A stretch of 64,000 nucleotides of DNA from Pseudonocardia kunmingensis (lineage in GTDB: Bacteria; Actinomycetota; Actinomycetes; Mycobacteriales; Pseudonocardiaceae). The notes under the pieces were generated by a model that was given only the letters and a program-made list of their open reading frames with translations, ran no database searches and was not told where the DNA came from. The stretch spans positions 1,612,001-1,676,000 of the forward strand of contig NZ_VFPA01000001.1 in the NCBI RefSeq assembly GCF_006716445.1, read 5' to 3'. Below are positions 26,383 through 34,259 of this stretch, one piece after another. The stretch's first letter is position 1; the number at the start of each line of letters is the position of its first letter. Position numbers and translations under genes: made by a program.

Positions 26383-27482
26383 GGAGGGGTTTCTCCCAGG
26401 GTGTCGGTGGGGTTGCGCCGGGTGTATGCCGCCAGTGCGTCGGTCTGCACCGCGTTCCACAGCTCGCTCGAGCGGGCGTCGTCGAGGTACACGACCGACT
26501 GGTCGCCTTCCCGGCCCAGGCCGCGCACGGGTGCTCCGACGAACGTCAGCCCCGACGGCCGCAGGCCGCGCACCTCGAAGCCGAGCTCGCGGATCCCGCC
26601 GTTGCTGAGGGTGTCGTCGACGCTCACCGAGCGGCTCACGGCGTCGAGCAGCCGGTAGAGCGGCACCGGGTCGGTGAGCATCCCCGCGGACGCCGCCTTG
26701 TCCAGCAGCGCGCGCAGGGCGTTCTGCTGACGTGCGGCGCGGTCGATGTCGCCGCGGGGCAGGCCGTGGCGCTGCCGGACGTAGGCCAGCGCCGCGGCGC
26801 CGTCGAGCTCGTTGACGCCCTGGTGGAAGCGCACACCCTCGTTCTCGGTGGCCTCCGCGACGCGCACCCGGATGCCGCCGACGGCGTCGACCATGGCGCG
26901 GAAGCCGGCGAAGTCGATGACCGCGAGGTGGTCGACGCGGATGCCGGTCAGCTGCTCGACGGTGCGGACGAGCAGCGACGGGCCGCCGAACGCGTACGCC
27001 GCATTGATCTTGTTCTCGCCGTGCCCGGGGATGTCGACCCAGCTGTCGCGCGGGATGGACACCACCGACGCGCCCGTGCGCGCCGGGTCGACGCGGGCGA
27101 GCATCAGCACGTCGCTGCGCTCGGACCCGCCGTCGGCGGTCGCGCCGGCACCGGTCGTGGGCGCGTCGGCGCGCGAGTCGCTGCCGACGAGCAGGAACGT
27201 GAGCGCGGGGCTGTCGGCGGGGCGGGCCGCGGCGTCGAGGTCGCCGAAGACGTCCGGGACGCGCGCGACGTTGTTGCCCAGCGACTCCGTGGCGACGAAC
27301 AGCGCAGTCGCGGTTGCGCCGATCAGCAGCAGCGCGACGACGAGCACTCCGGCGAGGACCCGGCGGCCCCTGCGGCGCCGCGCCACCACAGCGGGCAGGC
27401 CGCGCGGTTCGGTGGCGTCGTCGAGGACGAGCAGGTCAGAGCCGTGCGGCTCGGCCTGCGGGCCCTGCTGGCGTGCGTACAT
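26379..27482 (-). CDS. LCP (LytR-CpsA-Psr) family cell-wall glycopolymer ligase
   Basis: Membrane-anchored phosphotransferase of 367 residues attaching polymers to the wall. A basic cytosolic stretch (ARRRRGRR) precedes one TM at about 42-64. The LCP domain has FLLVGSDSRAD, RSDVLMLARVDP, SVVSIPRDSWVDIPGHGENK, INAAYAFGG and LAYVRQRHGLPRGDIDRAAR, including the conserved Asp and Arg residues of the family. It is coupled to the BY-kinase gene by a GTGA overlap. It is divergent from the initiating transferase across 246 nt. Confidence 0.9.
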   Translation of the reverse strand: MYARQQGPQAEPHGSDLLVLDDATEPRGLPAVVARRRRGRRVLAGVLVVALLLIGATATALFVATESLGNNVARVPDVFGDLDAAARPADSPALTFLLVGSDSRADAPTTGAGATADGGSERSDVLMLARVDPARTGASVVSIPRDSWVDIPGHGENKINAAYAFGGPSLLVRTVEQLTGIRVDHLAVIDFAGFRAMVDAVGGIRVRVAEATENEGVRFHQGVNELDGAAALAYVRQRHGLPRGDIDRAARQQNALRALLDKAASAGMLTDPVPLYRLLDAVSRSVSVDDTLSNGGIRELGFEVRGLRPSGLTFVGAPVRGLGREGDQSVVYLDDARSSELWNAVQTDALAAYTRRNPTDTLGETPP

Positions 27483-27728
27483 CGGCGTGCTTGTCCGTCC
27501 TGGGACGCGGGGAGCTGTCGACGACCCTTCGCACGGACGGGCGGCGTGTTAGCGGTGGTCGGGGCGTTCTCCTCAATGCTGATGAGAGCTCAACCGGAGC
27601 CGTAACGATCTCCGAGGAGGCCACGAGGACCGGGCATCCACCGTCCGTGCTGACCCGACCGCGCGCTGCTCCCCCCACCCCGCACCCGCGCCCCGAGGTC
27701 ACTCGCGCCCCCCGAGGAGATCGCTCCC

Positions 27729-29240
27729 GTGACAACGTCCGGAGCGCGGCACGCTGCTGCGCATCCTCCGGTGCCGCTCCCCCGGCCGCCGGAGCACGAC
27801 ACCGGGCCCGTCACCGTTCCCGCGCCCCGCCGGGCGCCCGAGCAGTGGCAGGGCCGCTACGCCGCCGCGGTCTCCACCACCGACGTCGCGCTGCTCGTGC
27901 TCTGCCTCGGCACCGGCGCGCTGCTGGGGATCACCACGCTCGAGGGCCCCGGCGAGCGGGCGCACCTCGTGGCGGGCGTGGTCGCGGCCGCGCTGCTGGT
28001 CATCGGGCTCGCCGCCACGCGGGCGTGGGAGCCGCGCGTGCTCGGCAACGGCTCCGCCGAGCTGCGACGGGTGCTGCGCGCCGTCACGGGCAGCGCGGGC
28101 GCGCTCGGCCTCGCCGGGCTCGCGCTGCAGGTCGACTCGGTCCGCCCGTGGGTCTTCCTCGTGCTCCCCCTCTACGGCGTGCTCGCGCTGTCGGCCCGGT
28201 ACTGCTGGCGCCGCTGGCTGCACCACCAGCGCCACCACGACCGGTGCGTGCTGCCCGTGCTCGTGGTGGGCAGCGACGACGCCGTGGCCGACCTGATCCA
28301 CCGGACGCGGCGCGACCGGCACTTCGGCTGGTCCGTCGAGGGCGTCTGCACGCCCACCGGCGCCGGGCCGGGCGGGGCCGCGCACGTCGAGGGCGTCCCG
28401 GTGGTCGGCGACCTCTCGTCCGTCAACGGCGCGGTGCGCGCGTCGGGCTACCGGGTCGTCGCGGTCGCGCCGTCCCCGGGCTGGGGACCGCGCCGGCTGC
28501 ACGAGCTCGCCTGGCAGCTCGAGGGCACGCAGACCGAGCTCGTGGTCAACCCGGGGCTGATGGAGATCGCCGGGCCGCGCATGCACATCACACCCGTGGA
28601 CGGCATGCCCCTCGTGCGGCTCACCCAGCCGAACTTCTCCGGCGGGCACCGCATCCTCAAGAACGCGGTCGACCGGCTCGGGGCGGCGGTCGCGATCGTG
28701 CTCGTCGCGCCGTTGCTGCTGGCCATCGCCCTCGCCGTGCGCAGCGACGGCGGGCCCGCGTTCTTCCTGCAGGAGCGCGTCGGGGTGGGCGGCAGCCGGT
28801 TCCGCATGGTCAAGTTCCGGTCGATGCGCGTGGACGCCGACCGCGAGGTCGCCCGCCTCGCCGCCGCCAACGAGGGCGCCGGGCCGCTGTTCAAGATGCG
28901 CCAGGACCCGCGCGTCACGCGCGTGGGCGCCGTCCTGCGGCGCTACTCCCTCGACGAGCTCCCGCAGCTGTTCAACGTGCTCACCGGCGCGATGTCGCTC
29001 GTCGGCCCGCGCCCGCCGCTGCCCCGCGAGGTGGAGGCCTACGGCGACGACGCGCGCCGCCGCCTGCTCGTCCGGCCCGGGATGACCGGGCTCTGGCAGG
29101 TCAGCGGCCGCAGCGAGCTGTCCTGGGAGGAGACGGTGCGGCTCGACCTGCGCTACGTCGAGAACTGGTCGATCACGCTCGACTTCATGATCCTCTGGAA
29201 GACGGTCAACGCTGTGACGCGGGGGCGGGGCGCTTACTAG
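27729..29240 (+). CDS. initiating sugar-phosphate transferase (polyisoprenyl-phosphate type)
   Basis: Bacterial sugar transferase of 503 residues that loads the first sugar phosphate onto undecaprenyl phosphate. Four hydrophobic segments lie in the N-terminal half, then a CoA-binding-like domain (VLVVGSDDAVADLIHRTRRD), a fifth segment (VAIVLVAPLLLAIALAV) and the catalytic domain: RFRMVKFRSMRVDAD, RRYSLDELPQLFNVLTGAMS, LVGPRPPLPREVEAY, RPGMTGLWQVSGRSELSWEE. Start GTG 27729 follows GAGGAGA. It probably starts synthesis of the polymer built by the minus-strand genes. Confidence 0.92.
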   Translation: MTTSGARHAAAHPPVPLPRPPEHDTGPVTVPAPRRAPEQWQGRYAAAVSTTDVALLVLCLGTGALLGITTLEGPGERAHLVAGVVAAALLVIGLAATRAWEPRVLGNGSAELRRVLRAVTGSAGALGLAGLALQVDSVRPWVFLVLPLYGVLALSARYCWRRWLHHQRHHDRCVLPVLVVGSDDAVADLIHRTRRDRHFGWSVEGVCTPTGAGPGGAAHVEGVPVVGDLSSVNGAVRASGYRVVAVAPSPGWGPRRLHELAWQLEGTQTELVVNPGLMEIAGPRMHITPVDGMPLVRLTQPNFSGGHRILKNAVDRLGAAVAIVLVAPLLLAIALAVRSDGGPAFFLQERVGVGGSRFRMVKFRSMRVDADREVARLAAANEGAGPLFKMRQDPRVTRVGAVLRRYSLDELPQLFNVLTGAMSLVGPRPPLPREVEAYGDDARRRLLVRPGMTGLWQVSGRSELSWEETVRLDLRYVENWSITLDFMILWKTVNAVTRGRGAY

Positions 29241-29260
29241 GAACGTCGACCGGGGGCTTA

Positions 29261-29329
29261 CGGCGGCGGGTCCGCGGCCGCCGACGCACCCCTTCTGCGC
29301 CGACGCACCCCGTCGACGGGTGGCGTCGG
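29261..29329 (+). terminator. two hairpins after the sugar transferase gene
   Basis: CGGCGGC (29261-29267) pairs with GCCGCCG (29277-29283). Then CCGACGCACCCC occurs twice (29281-29292, 29300-29311); the second starts a 15-nt arm (29300-29314) pairing at 13 of 15 positions with 29315-29329 around a GTCGAC centre. The first hairpin lies 20 nt beyond the stop codon. Confidence 0.55.
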
Positions 29330-29375
29330 CTGAATCGGGGTGCGTAGGGGGACACGGGGGGGTGTCAGCACCGCC

Positions 29376-29398
29376 CCCGCTCCTCCCGGGGGAGCGGG
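29376..29398 (+). terminator. GC hairpin
   Basis: CCCGCTCC (29376-29383) pairs exactly with GGAGCGGG (29391-29398) around a 7-nt loop. It lies just before the nested element at 29402 and may be a further terminator. Confidence 0.45.
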
Positions 29399-29401
29399 CC
29401 T

Positions 29402-29463
29402 TGATCAGCGGAGTAGGGACATGAGCCGCACCCATGCAGCGCATGTCCCGTTTCCGCCGATCA
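29402..29463. repeat. nested inverted-repeat element E1 (TGATCAGC end)
   Basis: Arms 29402-29423 and 29442-29463 pair at 18 of 22 positions: outer TGATCAGCGGA with TCCGCCGATCA, and inner GGGACATG with CATGTCCC (perfect). The 18-nt loop is unremarkable. The outer end TGATCAGC is shared with the element at 29841-29926. Confidence 0.65.
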
Positions 29464-29840
29464 CGAGCGCCTGGACGGCTTCGAACATGTCCGATGATCA
29501 CCGGGACGGGGTGGATCGGGACCACAGCCAGGTGCGCACCTACCCAGCAGCGACGGGCTCGTCCCCAACAGGCCTGGGTCAGGTCGGGGACGGCCGCCCG
29601 GCCGGCCCCGATAGTCGGCAGTTGCACCAACCCGACCACCTCGCCGACGGGCGGGGCAAGGGGTAGGCGCTGACCGCACCGAGGACCGTGCCGGGGCGGG
29701 CGGCAGTGGCCTCGAGCCGGGAACGGCCCGCCCACAGGAGATCCCACGACCATGTCGACATGGGTCTGCGACCGCGGGCGAAGACCCATGACGTCGACCG
29801 GTCGTGCACCGGCGCGTTCCGCGGAACGCGCGACCGGCCA

Positions 29841-29926
29841 TGATCAGCAGGAGTGGTGGGAGAGCGACAGATCTGTCGCCCTGGTGAGCGACAGATCTGT
29901 CGCCCTGGCGCCACTCCTGGCGATCA
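29841..29926. repeat. nested inverted-repeat element E2 with twin 16-bp palindromes
   Basis: Outer arms 29841-29856 (TGATCAGCAGGAGTGG) and 29911-29926 pair at 14 of 16. Inside are two tandem 24-bp units, 29863-29886 and 29887-29910, each holding the perfect 16-bp palindrome GCGACAGATCTGTCGC (29864-29879 and 29888-29903). The same TGATCAGC end occurs in E1. It could be a paired operator, a structured RNA or a miniature mobile element. Confidence 0.7.
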
Positions 29927-30015
29927 CCCCGGCCGAGAAGGGTGCGGCCGAGAAGCCCTGACCTGCGACTCGCACCGCCCGCCGCCGCAGGATCGAGGTC
30001 CGTGGACGTACGTGG

Positions 30016-30648
30016 TCACGCACCGGCCCGTGCCAGACCCGGCGGCGCGATCATGTCGACGATCCGCGTGACGGCCTCCCGGATCAGCACGGCCGCCTCG
30101 TGGTGGGCCTGCGGCGGCCCGCCCATCGGGTCGGGGATCCGGTCGGCCTCGGGCAGGCTCGGCGGCGACACCCCCCGGCGCGTGCGCACCTGCTCCACCA
30201 GGGCGTGAGCGCGGCTCACCGGCTCGGTGGGCAGCTGCGCCGGATCGACCTCGCCGGCCAGGCGCGCGAACTCCCGCAGGCTGAAGCTCGTGGCCAGCGC
30301 GGCCGGCTGCCGGTCCACCACCACCGCGCGGTGCCGGGTGTTCGCCCCCAGCACGAGGTGGGCGTCCTCGATCATGTCCGGCTGCAGCCCGCGCGCCACG
30401 AAGCGGTCCGCCGCCGCGCGGTGCAGGCCCCACGGCGCCAGCTCCTCGCGCGTCGACGCGTGCATCCCCGAGCCCACGACGGCCTGCACGCCCGCGCTGG
30501 CCACGTCGAACGCCGCCGCGCCGCGGCCGCCGAGCCGCCCCACGAGCAGGTGGCGCGTCAGGATCTCGGCGAACGGGGACCGGCAGATGTTGCCCGTGCA
30601 GACGTAGAGCAGCCGGAACTGCGTCTCCTCCCGCCGGTGCCGCGCCAT
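30016..30648 (-). CDS. low-molecular-weight protein tyrosine phosphatase (Wzb-like)
   Basis: Cytosolic phosphatase of 210 residues. The P-loop CTGNICRS (CX5R type) near the N-terminus and the general-acid Asp in DRIPDPMGG near the C-terminus define the family. In exopolysaccharide clusters it removes phosphate from the BY-kinase, here the protein at 24391-26382. Start ATG 30648 (MARHRREETQF) is 7 nt after the regulator's stop at 30656, so the two are probably cotranscribed. Confidence 0.88.
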   Translation of the reverse strand: MARHRREETQFRLLYVCTGNICRSPFAEILTRHLLVGRLGGRGAAAFDVASAGVQAVVGSGMHASTREELAPWGLHRAAADRFVARGLQPDMIEDAHLVLGANTRHRAVVVDRQPAALATSFSLREFARLAGEVDPAQLPTEPVSRAHALVEQVRTRRGVSPPSLPEADRIPDPMGGPPQAHHEAAVLIREAVTRIVDMIAPPGLARAGA

Positions 30649-30655
30649 CGGGCCA

Positions 30656-31330
30656 TCATCTCCCGGGCACCAGGTCCTCGACGCCGGTCCGGGTCCTGCG
30701 GGCGTGGCGACGGGTGTCGCGGTAGAGCTCCACGGCCCGCTGCTGCGAGTTGACCTCGAGCTTGGTGAGGATCGACCGGATGTGGCTGCGCACGGTGCTC
30801 ATCGCCACCCGCGCCTCCGCGCTGATCTCGGCCGCCTTCTGGCCGCGCTCCATGCGCTGCAGCACCTCGAACTCGCGGTCGGTGAGCAGGTCCAGCCGGC
30901 GGCGGCCGGCGTCGACGTCCAGCAGCACCCGGTGGTGCACGGCCATCCAGGCCGCCCGCTGGTCCTCGGTCATCCCGGGGCGGCCCTCGCGCAGCTCGGC
31001 GACCTCGTGCACGAGGGCGTCGAGCGGGGCGCGGCGCGACAGCTGCGCGTGCGCGCCCGCGGCCACCGCCGCCGCCGTCCGCTCCGGCTCGCTCGCACGG
31101 CCCAGCACCAGCACCGACCAGCCCGCGACGACCGCGTACGACACGCGTTCGGCGGGGTCGGGCACGTCGAGGTTGACGACGGCGACCCCACCCCGGGCAG
31201 GCGGTGCCGGCAGTGGCCCCGCACCCGTCCACGCGTGCACCGCGAACCCGCGGGCGCTCAGTGCCGTGCCGACGGACGTGGTCACGAGGTCGTTCGGACC
31301 GACGACGAGCACGGGGACATCGGTCGGCAT
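30656..31330 (-). CDS. LuxR-family regulator with degenerate receiver domain
   Basis: About 224 residues. The C-terminus is a LuxR/NarL helix-turn-helix (LTDREFEVLQRMERGQKAAE, then RVAMSTVRSHIRSILTKLEV). The N-terminal domain has the receiver fold, but the phosphoacceptor position in VAVVNLDVPDP reads Asn rather than Asp, and the usual N-terminal acidic pair is replaced by GPND. It is therefore probably not switched by phosphorylation. It likely regulates the polysaccharide cluster, which it adjoins. No sensor kinase lies nearby. Confidence 0.83.
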   Translation of the reverse strand: MPTDVPVLVVGPNDLVTTSVGTALSARGFAVHAWTGAGPLPAPPARGGVAVVNLDVPDPAERVSYAVVAGWSVLVLGRASEPERTAAAVAAGAHAQLSRRAPLDALVHEVAELREGRPGMTEDQRAAWMAVHHRVLLDVDAGRRRLDLLTDREFEVLQRMERGQKAAEISAEARVAMSTVRSHIRSILTKLEVNSQQRAVELYRDTRRHARRTRTGVEDLVPGR

Positions 31331-31425
31331 CGACGCGGTTCCCCCAGAAACGTTCGAAGACTGCAGAGACGGCTACGGGCTCGGTCGTCGCCTCCGTGGC
31401 GTTACCTCGCGGCTACCGTGGCGGG

Positions 31426-31650
31426 ATGGTGGAGGAACCGGGCGGGGTGGTGTCCGGGCGCCGCCGTCGCGCGTTCCTGGTGGCGGTGTGGGTCACGGCC
31501 ACGCTCCTCGGGCTCGCGGTCGCCGCCACCACCCGCATCGGTCCGGTCCTGCTCGCGCTCACCCGCAACCACGGCGTGCACCTCGGCGACCTGGTCGCAT
31601 TCGCCGCGATCTACGGAGGAGCGCTGGTGGTCACACTGCGGAGCCGATGA
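31426..31650 (+). CDS. small two-TM membrane protein
   Basis: Protein of 74 residues: a basic N-terminus (GRRRRAF) then two hydrophobic segments (FLVAVWVTATLLGLAVAA and LGDLVAFAAIYGGALVVTL). Start ATG 31426 is supported by position only. It is divergent from the LuxR-type regulator. No family recognised. Confidence 0.55.
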   Translation: MVEEPGGVVSGRRRRAFLVAVWVTATLLGLAVAATTRIGPVLLALTRNHGVHLGDLVAFAAIYGGALVVTLRSR

Positions 31651-31865
31651 CCGGATACGTGTCGTCGATCACTCCCAGCATGCTGTGGCGGGGTGTCAGC
31701 GAGCAGCCGCTCAGCGTGGCCGAGGCCGGAGAACCGCAGGTCAGAGGGGATGCTCCTAGGCTCCCGTCCGCATCTCGCCACGGCTCCCGGCTCCCCGGGG
31801 CGCGGGGTAACGGCGCCCGGGCGCGTACCGAAAGGCCAGGTGGAGCTCCCCAGCACCCGGTTCGC

Positions 31866-32978
31866 GTGATCGCGGCCGTCCCCCGACGTCGAGGGGTTGA
31901 GAGCACGTTGCGCAGCACGATCAGCATCCGCTGCGGCCAGGATCCGGCCGGCCGCGCGCTGGCCGTCGACCTGGTGGCACTCGCGGCCATGGGCGCAGGC
32001 GCCTGGCTGCTCGGCGTCCTGATCCACGGGCGGCACGCCGTGGCGCACGAGGCGGTCGCGGTGCTCGCGTTCGCGGCCGGCGTCGCCGCGGCGATCCTGC
32101 TCGCCGCCGTCGCGGGGCTGTCGGGCAGCGCCCGCACCGGACGCATCGCGACCGCCGTCGCCCTCTACTCCGGCGTCGCGCTGCTGGTGCGCGCCGCCGG
32201 GCTCGAGGACCCGATGAACGTCTGGGTGCTGGCGAGCTGCACCGCCGTGCTCGGCGCGCTCGGCATGCTGGCACTCGCGGTGCGCGGGCCGGTCACCGGC
32301 AGGGCGGGACGGCGCGCCGCCCTCACCGTCGGCATCCTCACCGTCGTCGCCGTCGCCGCGATCGGCGCCGTCGCGGTGGCCCAGCCGGGCTGGATGCCGC
32401 CCGCGTGGGCCGTCGGCGGGCTCGACGTCGTCGCGTGGTCGGGGGCAGGGGCGGCCGGCATCGTCGCGCTGGTCGGGGGCACCCGGTCGCGGCGGGCGCT
32501 GGTGCGCCGCACCGGGATCGCGTTCACCACCCTCTCGGCCGCCCACGCCGTGCGCATCGTCTCCGGTGGAGCGCCCGGCGGGGACCGCGACGCCCTCGGC
32601 GCCGCGCTCGAGCTGGCCGCCGTCGGGATGCTGCTGGTGGCGGCCGTGGCGTTCTTCGTCGCCGTCCTGCGCGGGCTGCGCGAGACGGAGGTGCCCGCGC
32701 CGCGCGCCGTCCGGACGCCGGCGCCGCGGACCGGCGCCGACGACCTCCCCGACGGCCGGCGCGACGCCGCCGCGCCCAGCCCCGCGGGCGGTCTCACCAT
32801 CGGCCCGGTCACCGACGGCATCCGGATCCTCACCGCCGCCCGCCCGCCGCAGGCCGGCCAGCCCCACGACCCGGCAGCCGGGGTCGGCCGCGTCGCGGGC
32901 GGGCACCGGCAGTGGGCCCGCGGCAGCGGCCAGCGCCGCGCCCGTCCCGGCCGCGGCCGGCCGCCCGGGCGCGACTGA
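31866..32978 (+). CDS. polytopic membrane protein, function unknown
   Basis: About 370 residues. Eight or so hydrophobic segments, e.g. LVALAAMGAGAWLLGVLIHG, AVLAFAAGVAAAILLAAVAG and LAAVGMLLVAAVAFFVAVL, are followed by a Pro/Ala/Arg-rich cytosolic tail of about 100 residues ending RARPGRGRPPGRD. The start is uncertain; GTG 31866 gives a short basic N-terminus before TM1. No catalytic motif seen. It ends 7 nt from the convergent carbonic anhydrase gene. Confidence 0.6.
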   Translation: MIAAVPRRRGVESTLRSTISIRCGQDPAGRALAVDLVALAAMGAGAWLLGVLIHGRHAVAHEAVAVLAFAAGVAAAILLAAVAGLSGSARTGRIATAVALYSGVALLVRAAGLEDPMNVWVLASCTAVLGALGMLALAVRGPVTGRAGRRAALTVGILTVVAVAAIGAVAVAQPGWMPPAWAVGGLDVVAWSGAGAAGIVALVGGTRSRRALVRRTGIAFTTLSAAHAVRIVSGGAPGGDRDALGAALELAAVGMLLVAAVAFFVAVLRGLRETEVPAPRAVRTPAPRTGADDLPDGRRDAAAPSPAGGLTIGPVTDGIRILTAARPPQAGQPHDPAAGVGRVAGGHRQWARGSGQRRARPGRGRPPGRD

Positions 32979-32984
32979 GGGGTG

Positions 32985-33503
32985 TCAGCCGGCGCGCTCG
33001 CCGTCGACGAACACCTCGTCGAGCGCGAAGGTCTCGATGTCGAGCACGAACCCGCGCACCCGGGTGTCGGGGTGCAGGAACGGGTCGCGGCGCAGCCGGG
33101 CGATGCCGCGGCGGACGCTCTCGGCCGGGTCGGGGAACGCCTGGGGGCGCCACGACGGCTCGATGCCGGTGTCCGCGGCCAGCTCCTCGCAGAACTCCGC
33201 GTCGGTGAACGTGGTGAGCCCGCACTTGCTGTGCTGGACGAGGAGCACGTCCCGGGTGGCCAGCTTGCGCTGGCTGATCACGATGGAGCGGACCACGTCG
33301 TCGGTCACCACGCCACCCGCGTTGCGCAGCACGTGCGCCTCACCGACGTTCGCGCCGAACAGGGTGAGGACGTCGATCCGCGCGTCCATGCACGTCACCA
33401 CGGCCGTGTGCAGCGACGGGACCGCCGCGAGCCCCGCCGCGCCCGCCGCCGCGCGCCGTCCTCCTCCGACCTGGTGCCGTCTCAGCAAATCCTCGGAAGC
33501 CAC
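32985..33503 (-). CDS. beta-class carbonic anhydrase, small mycobacterial CanA type
   Basis: Zinc enzyme interconverting CO2 and bicarbonate, about 172 residues. Zinc ligands and the Asp-Arg dyad are visible: TCMDARIDVLTLFG (Cys, Asp, Arg) and VQHSKCGLTTFTD (His, Cys). HVLRNAGGVVTDDVVRSIVI and RRDPFLHPDTRVRGFVLDI match the small Rv1284-like group. Start GTG 33503 (VASEDLLRRHQV) gives the usual length; an ATG at 33557 would add 18 residues. It lies 64 nt behind the HNH gene. Confidence 0.88.
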   Translation of the reverse strand: MASEDLLRRHQVGGGRRAAAGAAGLAAVPSLHTAVVTCMDARIDVLTLFGANVGEAHVLRNAGGVVTDDVVRSIVISQRKLATRDVLLVQHSKCGLTTFTDAEFCEELAADTGIEPSWRPQAFPDPAESVRRGIARLRRDPFLHPDTRVRGFVLDIETFALDEVFVDGERAG

Positions 33504-33567
33504 CCCGACAACTAACCACGACGGACGCGGGCGCGGCGGGAATGCGGGCGAATTCACGCGGCCGCGG

Positions 33568-34170
33568 TCAGGCCGCGCTGGTGGCCCCCAGCCACGGCTC
33601 CCAGGACGGCAGCGGCTCCACCGCCAGGACGAGGATGCCGCCCGCCGCGCGGTCCGGTGCGCGGGGCACGACCGCGAGCGTCCAGCCGAGCTCCTCGATC
33701 ATGCGGTCGGCCTTGCGGGAGTTGCAGGTGCGGCAGGCCGCCACGCAGTTGTCCCACGCGTGCGCGCCGCCGCGGCTGCGGGGTACCACGTGGTCGATGG
33801 TGTCGGCGCGCTTGCCGCAGTAGGCGCAGCGGCGCCCGTCGCGACGGAGCACGCCCGCCCGCGTCATCGGCACCGTGCGGCGGTAGGGCACCCGGACGTA
33901 GCGGGAGAGGCGCATCACCGAGGGCGCGGGGAGGGTGAGGCTCTCCGAGTGGAAGGCCGCGCCGTCGAGGCCGGCCTCGACGCACTCGGCCTTGCCGGTG
34001 AGCATCAGGACGATGGCGCGCTTCGCGGTGACGACCGCGAGCGGCTCGAAGGTGGCGTTGAGAAGCAGGACCCGGGACCCCTTCGGGATCACGCTCGGGT
34101 GCGGCGCGATCCCCGGTGCCTCCCCTGGATCGGGGTGGGCACCGTTGGGGCCTGGTTGTCGGTGCTTCAC
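33568..34170 (-). CDS. HNH endonuclease
   Basis: About 200 residues. The N-terminal half (VLLLNATFEPLAVVTAKRAI, LTGKAECVE, RLSRYVRVPYRR) and the C-terminal HNH core (RDGRRCAYCGKRADTIDHVV, then RSRGGAHAWDNCVAACRTCN) match the widespread single-copy actinobacterial HNH family. Two CxxC pairs bind a structural metal. Start GTG 34170 (VKHRQPG) has GGGAGG well placed upstream. Its role is unknown; it is not part of an obvious restriction or homing unit. Confidence 0.85.
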   Translation of the reverse strand: MKHRQPGPNGAHPDPGEAPGIAPHPSVIPKGSRVLLLNATFEPLAVVTAKRAIVLMLTGKAECVEAGLDGAAFHSESLTLPAPSVMRLSRYVRVPYRRTVPMTRAGVLRRDGRRCAYCGKRADTIDHVVPRSRGGAHAWDNCVAACRTCNSRKADRMIEELGWTLAVVPRAPDRAAGGILVLAVEPLPSWEPWLGATSAA

Positions 34171-34259
34171 GCGACCACCTCCCTGCGCTGATTCGACCAT
34201 AGCGGGGGTGGGTTACGCACGTGTGATAAGGGGGCGACGCGCCGGTGGCGCAACCCCCC

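Larger units (their letters stand above)
29241..30015. other. 775-nt palindrome-rich intergenic region
   Basis: No supportable gene. The region carries at least five inverted repeats: 29261-29283, 29300-29329, 29376-29398, the nested element 29402-29463 and the nested element 29841-29926 with twin 16-bp palindromes. The genes at both ends converge, so part of this is surely termination, but the amount and nesting exceed that. Confidence 0.75.

Noticed and set aside
22903..26658. Very long plus-strand frame across ugd and the BY-kinase
   Set aside because: It is the antisense of two well-supported genes and has no recognisable domain.
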